Program-made: the position numbers and the translations under genes
Shown here: positions 35,784 to 45,899 of the stretch, in pieces
Numbering within the stretch: the first letter of the stretch is position 1
How the letters are laid out: each line of letters begins with the position of its first letter
The notes under the pieces: generated by a model
Seen by the model: the letters and a program-made list of their open reading frames with translations, nothing else
What the model was told of the DNA's origin: nothing
Databases searched by the model: none
Source of the DNA: Dyella sp. M7H15-1
GTDB lineage: Bacteria > Pseudomonadota > Gammaproteobacteria > Xanthomonadales > Rhodanobacteraceae
Assembly (NCBI RefSeq): GCF_004114615.1
Contig: NZ_CP035300.1
Span: 2,480,001 to 2,544,000 of the forward strand
DNA length: 64,000 bases
Direction of reading: 5' to 3'

Positions 35784-36584
35784 TCATGGAATGATCGGAT
35801 CAATAATAGGCGGTTCTATCACCGGCGGCTCAGTAACCGGGGGTTCTGTGACTGGCGGTTCGGCAGGCGGCGTAGGCTCAACAGGCGGCTCCGCTGGTGG
35901 CGGATTTCCAGGATGTGCCTGTTCTGGCGGTTGCCAATTTCCATTCAAGTTCCAACGATCCCAACCCTTCTGGCCTGGTGCCTTTGTTTTCCAATAGGGC
36001 GGCTCGCCATTATTACCTTCAGGCACCCACCTGCACATCGCCCTCCCACCCTTCGGTTGAGCTGGACCATAGAAATCACCCGGTAACTGACCCGGCCCTG
36101 CTGGTGTCCATGGCCCACCAGGAAGACCACCCGGGATATCTGATGCACCAGGAAGTTGTCCGGGATCTTCCGGCGGAAACGGCCCGATCGGCGGCGGTGC
36201 GCCTGGGGGCGACAGCCCTGATGGGTCGATATACGTCAGCGGATCGTTGAGGCCGTAAACATACGGATTGATGCCACCGCGGAGTCCAGCCGGATCAGCT
36301 TGCGGGAAGCGTCCCGATGCCGGGTCGTAATAGCGCGCACCGTTGTAAACCAGGCCCGTCTCGGCATCAAAGTACTGCCCCGGGAAGCGAAAGTTATACG
36401 TATAGCCATTGCTTGTGGGTGCTTGTTCAGCCCAGGCATTCCCTTGATAGGCCCATGTCCATATCGAGTTGCCGCTGCTATCGGCGACGGCTCGCGGCGT
36501 GCTCAGCTGATCTGCCGTGACGTAGGCGACCGACGTGGCCGTTCCCTGCGTGTCAAGGTTCGCCACCGGAATACCATCAAGGTA
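35784..36584 (-). pseudogene. Rhs 3' part with toxin tip 3, separated from its core by an IS
   Basis: It begins at the IS border (codons YLDGIPVANLD) and continues through AETGLVYNGARYYD, NPLTYIDPSGL and a Pro-rich linker. The tip has RAMCRWVPEGNNGEPPYWKT, KAPGQKGWDRWN and EQAHPGNPP, then repeated EPPVTEPPV and a final PIIDPIIP. Without the IS it would be continuous with the core at 37430-39735. It is homologous to tip 1. The TGA lies in an ATGA with the upstream-type immunity start. Confidence 0.8.
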
Positions 36585-37429
36585 GAGCATGTCGTCATAA
36601 GATTCTGAGCCACATGACGAGGCAGCGAATTTGCACAGCGGCAAGGAAAGAGGACAGATTCTTCGCGTAGCGTGTCGCCACACCACGCCACTGTTTCAGG
36701 TACAAAAACGCATTCTCAACCAGGTGGCGATGACGATACAGGTACGTGTCGTAGTCGCGCGGCTCTTTTCGGTTTTTACGTGGCGGAATATGCGCCTGCA
36801 TGCCTTGCTCATGAGCCTGCTCAACAATGGCATCACTGTCATAACCTTTGTCGGCCATGAGATGCTCAGCAGGAATGTCTTTGATCAGTTCCGCGGCCTG
36901 CGAACAATCTGCCCGGGTACCCTCTGTAACAAGAATTCGGACTGGCATACCATGCGCATCCACGGCCAAATGTATCTTGGTGTTGCGCCCCCTTTTGTGA
37001 GACCTATGCCCTGATTGCCGCCACGAGCTCCCGCTGCATGAGGATGAACCTTGCAGTGACTGGCATCGATCATCAGCCACTCAAAGTCCGGCTCATCCAT
37101 CACACGTTCCAACAGACCTTCCCATGTGCCGTTATCGCGCCAGCGACAAAAGCGCCGATGGGTATTCTTCCAATCGCCGTACTCGGGTGGTAAATCTCGC
37201 CACGGCGCTCCGGTGCGAAGTATCCAGAACACTGCGTTGATGAATTGCCGATTATCTTTGGCTACACGCCCCCATCGGCCCGCTTGACCCGGCAAATGGG
37301 GTTCAAGCAAACCCCATTTTTCATCGGAGATGTCATGGCGTCGATAGGCTGCAGTCACAGAGGATTCCATCCAGCAAGATTCCATGGCGGGTAGTTAACC
37401 ATATTTCAACACCTCATGACGACAGGCTC
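36585..37429 (-). mobile_element. IS5-family (IS427-like) element, 845 bp
   Basis: Terminal inverted repeats GAGCATGTCGTCATAAG (left) and GAGCCTGTCGTCATGAG (right, complement) match at 15 of 17 bases. A TA target duplication flanks it (36583-36584 and 37430-37431). The uninterrupted site AAGGTAGACGTAG is preserved in the homologous rhs fragment near 27110. It carries two overlapping minus-strand transposase frames. Confidence 0.9.
36595..37385 (-). CDS. IS5-family transposase in two overlapping frames
   Basis: The first frame (36885-37385) has the DUF4096-like N-terminus (ISDEKWGLLEPHLPG, FWILRTGAPWRDLPPEYGDW, FEWLMIDASHCKVHPHA). The second frame (36595-37080) continues with RGRNTKIHLAVDAHGMPVRI, HLMADKGYDSDAIVEQA (second Asp) and YLYRHRHLVENAFLYLKQWR (Glu region). 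An AAAAGGGGG run near the junction (about 36995) is the likely -1 frameshift site that fuses them. This is the usual design in the IS427 group, so the element is probably functional. Confidence 0.85.
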
Positions 37430-39735
37430 TAGACGTAGTCGCGATTGGTCGTGCCGTATTCGTTTAAAAGCTGACTATCCTCGTTGTAGCTGTAGCGTTC
37501 GGTCGTTCCTGCGGCCGTCTTGGCTACGCGTTCACCGTCGGCGTTATAGGCGTAGTTCGCAACCGTGCTCTGGTTGAGTTGGGCGAGCGCCATCCGGTTA
37601 CGCGCGTTGTAACCAAATCCATACGTGCTGCCAGCTTGGTTGATCGCGGTGGTGTTGCCGTTGGCATCCACCGTTCGCGCCGCATTCCCCGTGCCGATCA
37701 ACTGATGCGTATTGGGGTTGTAGCTGTACGCCCCCGTCGCCAGGCCGCTGCCCGTCTTGCTCAACCGATCCCCGGTCGGGTTATACGTCACGCTCTCCAG
37801 CGTGCTGCCATCGGCTTCCGTGATGGCCGTGAGGCGATACAGCGGGTCGTAGCTGTACGTCTCGGTGGCCGGGTTGGCGCCGGGGCTGTTGCCGGTCGCG
37901 GTGATATGGCCCATCGCGTCCCGCGCCACGTGCAAGGTGAACGCCGGGCCGACGAGGTCCGTCAGCCGATAATTGGCGTCGTAGCTGCGCGTGATCGTTT
38001 GCCCGTTGCCCAGCGTGTAGCCGCTGATCGGTCCGAACGGCAGATAGGTGACGTTGCTGACCAGGGTGGTGGTGCCGTTGGCGGTGGTGGCGGTGACGCC
38101 GCTGATGTGGCCATCCGCATCGTAGCTGTAACTCACCTGGTTGCCGCTGGGATGGGTGATGCTCAGCAGCTTGCCGCCGGGGCTGCGGATGTAGCCCGTG
38201 ACATCCGTGTGGCCGTCGACCGTCTGGCTCTTCTGGATCACGTAGCCCTGGGCGTTGTAGCAGTACGCCGTGGTGACGGCGCTTTCGATCACCCGCGTCA
38301 GGTGGCCGATGGGATACGACGTGGTGCAGCCCGTGACGCTGTTGGGTTCGTCGTAGGCGTAGCTGATGTTCTGGGTGCTGTCGGCGTAGCTGGCGCTCAG
38401 GCGGCGGTCGTTGGCGTCGTAGGTGTAGGTGACGGTATTGCCGTTGGCATCGGTGGCGGTCAGCACGTTGCCGGCGGCGTCATAGGTCTTGGCGGTGACG
38501 CCGGTATCGGGGCTGGTGAGTGTCGTCTCGTCCGACAGGCCGTCGTAGTGATAGGTGGTGTTGAGGCCGCTGGGATCGGTGACTTGGGTGAGGCGATCCA
38601 AGCTGTCGTAGTGATACGCCGTCGTGGTGTTCTGGGTGGTGGTATCGCTGCCGTTGTAGTTGTCGATTGTCTGCACCAGGCGGTTGAGGGCGTCGTAGCC
38701 TTGCTGGCGCTGGATACCTAAACCGTCACTGTTTTGCACCAGGTTGCCGTTGGCGTCGTAGCTGGTGCCGGCGCTTGCATCGAAGATGGTGTGGTGGAGG
38801 CCATCCATCACCGTGGTGAGCTGGCCCAAGGTGTTGAAGCTGCGGGTGAGGCTTTTGTGCAAGGTGCCAGTGGCGTCATGGACCTGTTCGGCGGTTTGGT
38901 TGCCGGCGGCGTCCAGGGTGTATTGGATGGTGTTGCCGAGCGCATCGGTGATTTTGGTGAGGCGATGTGCGGTGTCGTAGCCGTAAGTGGTGGTGACGCC
39001 ATCCGGATCGGTGACGGTTTGTACGGCACCGTAGGGCATGTAAGTGAAGCTAGTCGTCGCGCCGCCGACCGTGCGCGAGGCGAGCCAGCCGCGCGGGGTG
39101 TAGGTCATATCGGTGTTGACGCCGTTGGCGTCGGTGATGCGCGTGATGCGGCCGTCGGCATCGTAGGAAGCGAGGGTGGTGACGTGGCCCAGGGCATCGG
39201 TGACGGTGTGCAGATCGCCGGCTTGGTAGCAGGCCGCGCCCGGCGTGCCGCAGTTCGTCGCGCTACCGGTCATGTAGTAGCGGTAGGTGGTGGTTTGGGT
39301 GAGATCGGTGCGCGGACCGGTGGCGGTCAGTAGCAAGCCGACCAACGGACACTGCACGGTGTCGACGGCGGTGCAGTAGGTGTAGGTGCTGCGGCGCACG
39401 CCAGCGGGGACGGTGCCCGTCGTACTACAGCTATAACCTGATGCCGCACTGTTAGTCGGATCGATGTCGCAGCGAGCCAGGGTTTGGCCGGTGGTGTGGT
39501 AGACCCATTGGGTGGAGCTGATGACGGTGCCGCTGGCGTTGGCCACGGAGCGAGTCAGCGGCAACCTCAAGGCATCGTTCCAAAGAAGGGTGGTGGTGCG
39601 CTGGGTGCTTGCTCCTTGTGCATCAACTCGCTGAGACAGCAGGTTGGCGTTGTCGTAACTAAACGCCGTAATATTGCCTAGACCGTCAGTGGCCGTTGCA
39701 ACTCTGCCGTTGCTACCAAACGTATAAGTCATAGG
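37430..39735 (-). pseudogene. Rhs YD-repeat core (main locus, middle part)
   Basis: About 770 codons of tandem YD repeats (for example YDALNRLVQTIDNYNGSDT, YDSLDRLTQVTDPSGLNTTY, YDANDRRLSASYADSTQ) would fold into the beta-barrel shell that encloses an Rhs toxin. The 5' end is out of frame with the N-terminal part: the junction TLTFAYD/TYTFGSNGR near 39720-39735 lost or gained bases. The 3' end stops in the IS5 element, with its stop codon formed at the TA duplication. Restored, the whole locus would encode about 1,420 residues. Confidence 0.85.
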
Positions 39736-40900
39736 CAAACGTAAGCGTGCGTCCTCGTGCATCCTGCACGCTGGCGATTTGACCCGCACTATTACGCGTC
39801 ACTGTTTGCGTAAAGCCGTTTCGATCTGCCATCGACAGTAAATTTCCGGATGCATCGTAGGTCTCGGTTTCACCTTTCTCATTCAAATAAGTGAAACCAA
39901 TAAAATTGCCATTGCTGTCCTGCGTGGATGTGAGCGAGCCGTCAACATCTGCGTCCAACGTCCACACACCATTCGCGTAGTCCGCGATATAGGTTTTGCC
40001 GTCGGGTCGTGTCACGTAGGCTGAGACAAAGGTTGTGCCAGGCATGCTGTATGCCCGCACGGTTCGTAAATAGTTCAGCGATCTATGGGTGCCGAGCACC
40101 ATTTCAGTTTGTGATGTAGAGCCGCTATTCCCTGTGCTGTTATAGGTCCACGTCAACTCCAAGGGGAATGGACCGCTTCCTTGGTATTCCGTTTTAGTCT
40201 CGTAGACATTCCCGCTGCCGACGTCAATAGGGTCGCCACACGAGCAATCCGACTTTCCACGTGACTTTTGAATGTCAGTGCCCGTCGGAGAAGGACAAGA
40301 GATCCCAGGATAACGGTAGGCAGGTGCTGGCGGCGAAGTACAGGAAGACCATTGCTCGGTGATATTGTCCAGGGTGTAGGACGGTGGGTTTGATATCTCA
40401 CCGGAACTACACAATCGGTGCTCGGAATAAGGTTCCCAAAAATCCCCATCAGAGTAGTCCGCGGCATGCCTCATTCGCGCATTCCCCAGAAAAACGGGAA
40501 AAATGGGGTGTGTTCCGCATGCGCTTTGCTGCGCATACCAAGGCCAGCCTGCCTCAAGCGCTGCTACTGCAGAAGGATAACGCTGGGTCGACGGATCTTG
40601 ATTGTAATTGGTGCTGGCGAAATAGTTGATGGGAGCGTGATCCGCACGCGCGTTTAGCGCCACACCCAACAGGCATAGCAGCAAACAAACCATCGCATAA
40701 CGGCTCACTATCGACCAAAGCGTTGGCCGCCTTGTCGTTTTACTAAAAACGGTGGGTCTATTCTTACAAAGAGTATGCCAACCTAGATCGAGCACGCACT
40801 CAACGTGACATACAAAATCGAAACTAGCCGAGGTTAGGTTGCGCAATGTACGATCCATCGGGAACCCATGGTTCGAATTTACGGTGTGCGTGGTATTCAT
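39713..40900 (-). pseudogene. Rhs N-terminal part (main locus)
   Basis: The ATG at 40900 has a GGGAGG ribosome site; about 395 codons follow. A hydrophobic segment (MVCLLLCLLGVALNARA, about residues 70-86) may be a signal or anchor, with an unusually long leader before it. A Cys-containing domain follows, then CGDPIDVGSGNVYETKTEYQ, typical of the DUF6531 region before Rhs repeats, and the first YD repeats. It ends with a premature TAG after TLTFAYDLYVW through the frameshift. The protein could be made only as this truncated form. Confidence 0.8.
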
Positions 40901-40906
40901 GATCAA

Positions 40907-41466
40907 CCTCCCTGTCAGTTTGTGCCGTGGTTGTTGTCGATCGTCTGCAGCAGGCGATTGAGTGCGTCGTCGCCTGTTAAAGTGTAACTATTCAGCCCGG
41001 GGTAGGCACGAGCGAAGGTTTCACGTCGGTGCCGCCGAAGTCATAGTGAAACGTGTCGCAGTAGAACGCAAACACGGAGCGCTGCTGCTGGATGCAGGTA
41101 TGCATGGCGGAGTAGATCCGCTCGACGCCGCTTCGGGTTTGACGGAGGAGTTCATCGGCGAGCAGTGTGCTCAACGTTGTGCGGCGTGACAATCGTTCAT
41201 CCAGCGCGGAAATCGGTAGGGGTGGGCTGAATAATTACACGGATTCTGCTCAACCATCGTTCCATTTTCCCCGTGCGGCTTGATCGACGACTCATATTAG
41301 GCCAGAGATGTGTGGAACAGGTGGTGACATCGCACCTCTGTTGCACTGCAGCTTTGATGGTTTAGCCGCCCAAACGCTACACTCGATGGATCGACACTTC
41401 GCAAAAAAGTGTCATGCGGTTTTTCACTGAGTGTGCTCCCGGTTGATCGGTGAGCAGGAGGCGAAC
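40907..41466. other. Intergenic region with a small Rhs scrap and the acs leader
   Basis: At 40918-40980 the minus strand encodes DALNRLLQTIDNNHGTN, a scrap of Rhs core just upstream of the rhs start. Positions 40980-41200 contain a short minus-strand frame (about 66 codons) with no recognisable family. The remainder is the acs upstream region, with the AGGAGG ribosome site at 41456-41461. Confidence 0.5.
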
Positions 41467-43407
41467 ATGTCAAAGGTCTATCCAGTCGATCCCGCATTTG
41501 CCGCCAAGGCGCATCTTCGTAAGGCGGACTACGAACGTTTGTATGCCGAGTCGGTCAAGGATCCCGAAGGTTTCTGGGGTCGCATCGGCGAAAGACTGGA
41601 ATGGTCGAAAAAACCCACCAAGATCCGCGACGTTTCCTACGATCCGAAAGATCTGCACATCCGCTGGTACGAAGATGGTCTGCTGAATGTCTCGGCCAAC
41701 TGCCTCGATCGTCACCTTACCGAGCGCGGGGACAAGACGGCTATTATCTTCGAAGGCGACGATCCGAACGATTCGCGCCGTATCAGCTATCGCGAGTTGC
41801 ACGCTGAAGTTTGCAAGTTCGCTAACACACTCAAGCATCTTGGCGTCAACAAGGGGGATCGCGTAGCGATCTATCTGCCCATGATTCCGGAGGCCTCGGT
41901 TGCGATGCTGGCTTGCGCGCGCATTGGCGCGATTCACTCGGTGGTGTTCGGCGGCTTTTCGCCCGATTCGCTCGCCAGCCGCATCGCCGATTCCACCGCC
42001 AAAGTGGTGATTACGGCCGACGAGGGCATGCGTGGTGGCAAGAAGATTCCCCTGAAAGCGAATGTCGACGTTGCCCTAGCGCGACCGGGTACTCACAGCG
42101 TGGAAACGGTGATCATGGTACGCCGCACCGGGGCTGCGGTACCGATACAGTCGCCCCGCGATCGGTATTACCACGTACTGATGGAAGGGCAATTAGTCGA
42201 CTGTCCGCCTGAGCCGGTGGACGCCGAACATCCTCTCTTCATTCTTTACACGTCCGGTTCAACTGGTAAGCCGAAGGGCGTGCTGCATACGTCGGGTGGT
42301 TACCTTGTCTACGCCAGCTTTACCCATGAGATGGTGTTCGACCTGCGTGAGGAAGATGTCTACTGGTGCACGGCCGATGTGGGCTGGGTGACTGGACACA
42401 GCTATGTGGTGTATGGCCCACTCGCCAATGGCGCCACCACGGTGATGTTCGACGGCGTGCCGAATTATCCAGATTTCAGCCGTTTCTGGCAGGTGGTCGA
42501 CAAGCACAAGGTCAGCCTCTTCTACACCGCGCCCACCGCTATCCGTGCCTTGATGCGTGAGGGTGAAGCGCCGGTGAAGAAATGTTCGCGTGCCAGTTTG
42601 CGCCTGCTTGGTTCGGTGGGCGAACCCATCAACCCGGAAGCCTGGGAGTGGTATCACCGCGTAGTCGGTGACGCGCGTTGTCCTATTGTCGATACCTGGT
42701 GGCAAACGGAAACCGGGGGCATCCTGATTACGCCACTGGCGGGCGCCATCGATGCCAAACCGGGTTCGGCGACCTTGCCGTTTTTTGGCGTAAAGCCTGC
42801 GGTGGTCGACGCGGGCGGGTCCGTGCTGGATGGTGCTTGCGAAGGCAATTTGCTGATCACTGATTCGTGGCCGGGCCAGATGCGTACCGTTTACGGTGAC
42901 CATGAGCGTTTCATCGACACCTACTTCAGGGCCTATCCGGGCAACTATTTCACTGGCGACGGCGTACGTCGTGACGAAGATGGTTATTACTGGATTACCG
43001 GCCGCGTGGATGACGTGATCAACGTTTCCGGTCACCGCATCGGCACTGCTGAAGTGGAGAGTGCACTGGTGGCTCATCCGAAGGTGGCCGAGGCAGCAGT
43101 CGTCGGTTGCCCGCATGAGATCAAGGGACAGGGCATTTATGCCTATGTCACGCTGGTGGCCGGGGAGCAGGGCAGCGACGCATTGCGCAAGGAGCTGATT
43201 GCCTGGGTGCGCAAGGAAATCGGGCCAATCGCCACACCCGATTACTTGCAATGGGCTCCGGGGCTGCCCAAAACACGATCCGGCAAGATCATGCGCCGTA
43301 TCCTGCGCAAGATCGGCGAGAATCAGTCTGATCAGCTCGGCGACATTTCAACGCTGGCTGATCCGGGCGTAGTGAAGAATCTGATCGATGAGCGCCTGAT
43401 TCGCTGA
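41467..43407 (+). CDS. acs: Acetyl-CoA synthetase
   Basis: This 646-residue AMP-forming ligase converts acetate, ATP and CoA to acetyl-CoA. Motifs are [20 protein letters not shown] (P-loop), [56 protein letters not shown] and [15 protein letters not shown] with the catalytic Lys near 607, the usual acetylation target. Length is normal. The ATG at 41467 is chosen for its AGGAGG site; an in-frame ATG 36 bp upstream is less likely. It is followed 9 bp later by the phosphopantetheinyl transferase gene. Confidence 0.96.
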   Translation: MSKVYPVDPAFAAKAHLRKADYERLYAESVKDPEGFWGRIGERLEWSKKPTKIRDVSYDPKDLHIRWYEDGLLNVSANCLDRHLTERGDKTAIIFEGDDPNDSRRISYRELHAEVCKFANTLKHLGVNKGDRVAIYLPMIPEASVAMLACARIGAIHSVVFGGFSPDSLASRIADSTAKVVITADEGMRGGKKIPLKANVDVALARPGTHSVETVIMVRRTGAAVPIQSPRDRYYHVLMEGQLVDCPPEPVDAEHPLFILYTSGSTGKPKGVLHTSGGYLVYASFTHEMVFDLREEDVYWCTADVGWVTGHSYVVYGPLANGATTVMFDGVPNYPDFSRFWQVVDKHKVSLFYTAPTAIRALMREGEAPVKKCSRASLRLLGSVGEPINPEAWEWYHRVVGDARCPIVDTWWQTETGGILITPLAGAIDAKPGSATLPFFGVKPAVVDAGGSVLDGACEGNLLITDSWPGQMRTVYGDHERFIDTYFRAYPGNYFTGDGVRRDEDGYYWITGRVDDVINVSGHRIGTAEVESALVAHPKVAEAAVVGCPHEIKGQGIYAYVTLVAGEQGSDALRKELIAWVRKEIGPIATPDYLQWAPGLPKTRSGKIMRRILRKIGENQSDQLGDISTLADPGVVKNLIDERLIR

Positions 43408-43416
43408 GGTTCTAGT

Positions 43417-44139
43417 GTGGCGTCTCGCAAGTATCGGGAAAAGGTCCATCGCCACCGCTTGTACCCAGCAGTGGCGATCCGGCAGCATGTGCTGATGCAC
43501 ACCTCTCTCGGCCATGATGTCGCCAGCATTGCTTCCAACCTAGGCGACGGCGGCATACATATCTGGTTGATCGACTATCACCGATCCCAGCAGCGTCGGC
43601 CGCTGCAAGCGTTGCTGGGTGTGTATCTAAGCCTGCCTGCCGAGGCTGTCATTCTGATCGATGGCGAACATGGGCGACCGGACCTCGCGCCACCATGGAA
43701 CCAGGTTTTGCAGTTCAATTGGTCGCATAGCGTGGATAAGGCCATTATTGCCATTACTCGTCATGTCGCACCGGGTATCGATATTGAGTGTATCCGGCCA
43801 AGACCTCGGGCCATGCAATTAGCCGAGAGGTTTTTCCACCCTGAGGAAGTAGCAGCACTGCAGGCGCTAGACAAGCACCGGCGTGAGATCGCCTTTCTGC
43901 AGCTCTGGACCAGCAAGGAAGCGGTACTTAAAGCGCTGGGACGAGGCGTGACCTTTGGCCTGCATCGATTGCACTTGAGTGTTGCATCCGAGTCGCCCGA
44001 TCTGCTCTGGCTGGACGGTGATGACGCCACACAGTGGCAGCTCCATTGCCTGAAGATCGACTGTGATCATGTTGCCAGCCTAGCTTGGCGCGGCCCATCA
44101 CTGGCTGTGGACATCTGGACACTTGCCGAGAACGGCTGA
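43417..44139 (+). CDS. 4'-phosphopantetheinyl transferase superfamily protein
   Basis: This 240-residue frame begins with GTG; the ATG at about 43495 would trim 26 residues and is possible. The Sfp/HetI-type signatures are present: FNWSHSVDKAIIAI, GIDIECIRP (Asp122 and Glu124 bind Mg) and LQLWTSKEAVLKALGRG (Glu168, Lys172). It transfers the phosphopantetheine arm from CoA to a carrier protein. No synthase gene lies in the window, so its partner is elsewhere. The 9-bp spacing suggests cotranscription with acs. Confidence 0.85.
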   Translation: MASRKYREKVHRHRLYPAVAIRQHVLMHTSLGHDVASIASNLGDGGIHIWLIDYHRSQQRRPLQALLGVYLSLPAEAVILIDGEHGRPDLAPPWNQVLQFNWSHSVDKAIIAITRHVAPGIDIECIRPRPRAMQLAERFFHPEEVAALQALDKHRREIAFLQLWTSKEAVLKALGRGVTFGLHRLHLSVASESPDLLWLDGDDATQWQLHCLKIDCDHVASLAWRGPSLAVDIWTLAENG

Positions 44140-44184
44140 TCGGCGCAGTGTATTCGGCCCGACATCTATTTTGCTCTCCAATCC

Positions 44185-44928
44185 ATGACCTTGCTTAGCG
44201 TCAATCTCAACAAGATCGCCGTGTTGCGCAATTCGCGTGGTGGCCAGGAACCTGATATTTCACGTGCTACCGTCACTTGTATCGAAGCCGGTTGCGGCGG
44301 GATTACCGTTCACCCGCGCCCTGACATGCGGCACGTACGGCCTGATGACGTGCGAACCTTGGCCGCTCTACTGCGCGGACGCGTTGAATACAACATAGAA
44401 GGCAATCCGTTGGCAGCGCCACGCGGCAATTACCCGGGTCTGATGGTGCTCGCGCGCGAAGTGCGCCCAACGCAAGTGACCCTGGTACCGGACAGTGATG
44501 GGCAGATCACGTCTAACCATGGATTCGATCTCGCCAATGACACCGAGCGACTGCGTCCCTTGGTTGCGGAACTCCGCGAGCTTGGCTGTCGCGTAAGCCT
44601 GTTTGTCGATCCCGGAGCGAAGGGTTTTGAGCATGCTGCCGCCATGGGTGTGCAACGCGTGGAAATTTACACCGGGCCTTATGCACAAGCTTTTGAGGAA
44701 GGCGATGCGGGCGAGCAGCTTGCTCTGTGCGTAGATACCGCGCGTCGTGCGCAACAAGCTGGTCTGGCTGTCAATGCCGGGCATGATCTTAATCAAGCAA
44801 ATCTCGGCACTTTACGTGTGGCTATCCCCGGTCTTGCCGAAGTATCTATTGGCCATGCCTTGATCGGTGAAGCACTTTACGAAGGCTTGGCTAATACCGT
44901 GCGCAACTATCTGCAAATTTTGCGCTGA
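44185..44928 (+). CDS. pdxJ: Pyridoxine 5'-phosphate synthase
   Basis: This 247-residue TIM-barrel enzyme condenses 1-deoxyxylulose 5-phosphate with 3-amino-2-oxopropyl phosphate to form pyridoxine 5'-phosphate in vitamin B6 synthesis. Motifs are [71 protein letters not shown] and [12 protein letters not shown]. The length is normal. A strong bidirectional hairpin follows. Confidence 0.95.
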   Translation: MTLLSVNLNKIAVLRNSRGGQEPDISRATVTCIEAGCGGITVHPRPDMRHVRPDDVRTLAALLRGRVEYNIEGNPLAAPRGNYPGLMVLAREVRPTQVTLVPDSDGQITSNHGFDLANDTERLRPLVAELRELGCRVSLFVDPGAKGFEHAAAMGVQRVEIYTGPYAQAFEEGDAGEQLALCVDTARRAQQAGLAVNAGHDLNQANLGTLRVAIPGLAEVSIGHALIGEALYEGLANTVRNYLQILR

Positions 44929-44962
44929 AGAAATGGCTGTCTAAACAGCCACGCAAAACAGA

Positions 44963-44984
44963 AACCCCCGCTTTCGCGGGGGTT
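44963..44984. terminator. Bidirectional terminator between pdxJ and exbD
   Basis: A 9-bp perfect stem AACCCCCGC/GCGGGGGTT has a TTTC loop, between two convergent genes. TTCTG follows on the plus strand and TTCTGTTTTG on the minus strand. Confidence 0.8.
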
Positions 44985-45040
44985 CTGCGGGTAACGCCTG
45001 ACAGTGATTGAACCGCTCCGATTCAATCGCTGCGATTTGC

Positions 45041-45460
45041 TTACTGTCCGCTGCTATCAGTGAAGCCGATCTTGTTCAAGCCGTAGCTCTTCGCATCGGC
45101 CAGAACGCGAGCAACCACCTGATATGGCACCTGATCGGCCGCATCGATCTGCACTTCCGGCTGATCCGCTTCGCTCTTGGTTGCAATAACTGCGATCTGA
45201 GTCTTCAACTGCGGCTCATCCACCGGAGTGTCGTTCCAATAGAACGCGCCGGATTGGTCGATCTTCAGGTGAACCGGTTCCGGCGGGTTAGTCGGAGGAA
45301 TGATGTTCGGATTCGGCTGCGGCAGATCGATCTTGACCTTGTGAGTCATGATCGGTGCCGTGATCATGAAGATGATCAACAACACCAGCATCACGTCAAC
45401 CAACGGTGTGACGTTGATGTCGGCCATGGGGCCCTTGCCACCACCCATACTAAATGCCAT
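45041..45460 (-). CDS. exbD: ExbD-type energy transducer component (second copy)
   Basis: This 139-residue protein has a short cytosolic N-terminus with DINVTPLVDVMLVLLIIFMI, whose membrane-helix Asp takes part in proton movement. A periplasmic domain follows. It is the last gene of a tonB-exbB-exbD-exbD operon and lies 6 bp after the first exbD. The duplicated exbD is known from Xanthomonas, where the second copy has a specialised role in iron-independent functions. That role here is inferred only from the arrangement. Confidence 0.9.
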   Translation of the reverse strand: MAFSMGGGKGPMADINVTPLVDVMLVLLIIFMITAPIMTHKVKIDLPQPNPNIIPPTNPPEPVHLKIDQSGAFYWNDTPVDEPQLKTQIAVIATKSEADQPEVQIDAADQVPYQVVARVLADAKSYGLNKIGFTDSSGQ

Positions 45461-45466
45461 GGGATA

Positions 45467-45889
45467 TCACTCCTTACCGGTGGTCATGAAGCCGACGTGC
45501 ACCATGCCCGAATCCTTCGCTTCGCCCAGAACCTTCCGGACGATCTTGAACTCCGTGTCCTTGGCTGCACGAATCTGCAGTTCTGGCTGTGGTGACATCG
45601 CCGCGAACACCGCGAATTTCGACTTCAATTCGGTATCGGTGATCGGGTTCGAATCGTCATTGAGGAACATGTTGCCATCTTCCTTAATGGCCAAATCCAT
45701 CGGCGGAGTCAACGGCGGCGTATCCGTGGTTTTCGGATTTGCCGTCGGTAGATCCACCCTGATCCGGTGCGACATCAGCGGTGCTGTGATCATAAAGATG
45801 ATCAACAGCACCAGCATCACGTCGACCAGCGGCGTGACGTTGATTTCCGACATCGGCGAGCCGGACTCGTTTCCGGAGCTCATCGCCAT
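45467..45889 (-). CDS. exbD: ExbD-type energy transducer component (first copy)
   Basis: This 140-residue protein has MSEINVTPLVDVMLVLLIIFMITAPLMSH, the single membrane helix with its conserved Asp, and a periplasmic ExbD/TolR domain. It works with ExbB to feed proton-motive force to TonB. It starts 10 bp after the exbB stop and is about 50 percent similar by eye to the second copy. Confidence 0.92.
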   Translation of the reverse strand: MAMSSGNESGSPMSEINVTPLVDVMLVLLIIFMITAPLMSHRIRVDLPTANPKTTDTPPLTPPMDLAIKEDGNMFLNDDSNPITDTELKSKFAVFAAMSPQPELQIRAAKDTEFKIVRKVLGEAKDSGMVHVGFMTTGKE

Positions 45890-45899
45890 GGGTCAATCC

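Noticed and set aside
37579-39333. Long plus-strand frames (380 and 199 codons) opposite the rhs core
   Set aside because: They are Val/Gly/Arg-rich low-complexity translations that mirror the YD repeats; no start signal or domain.
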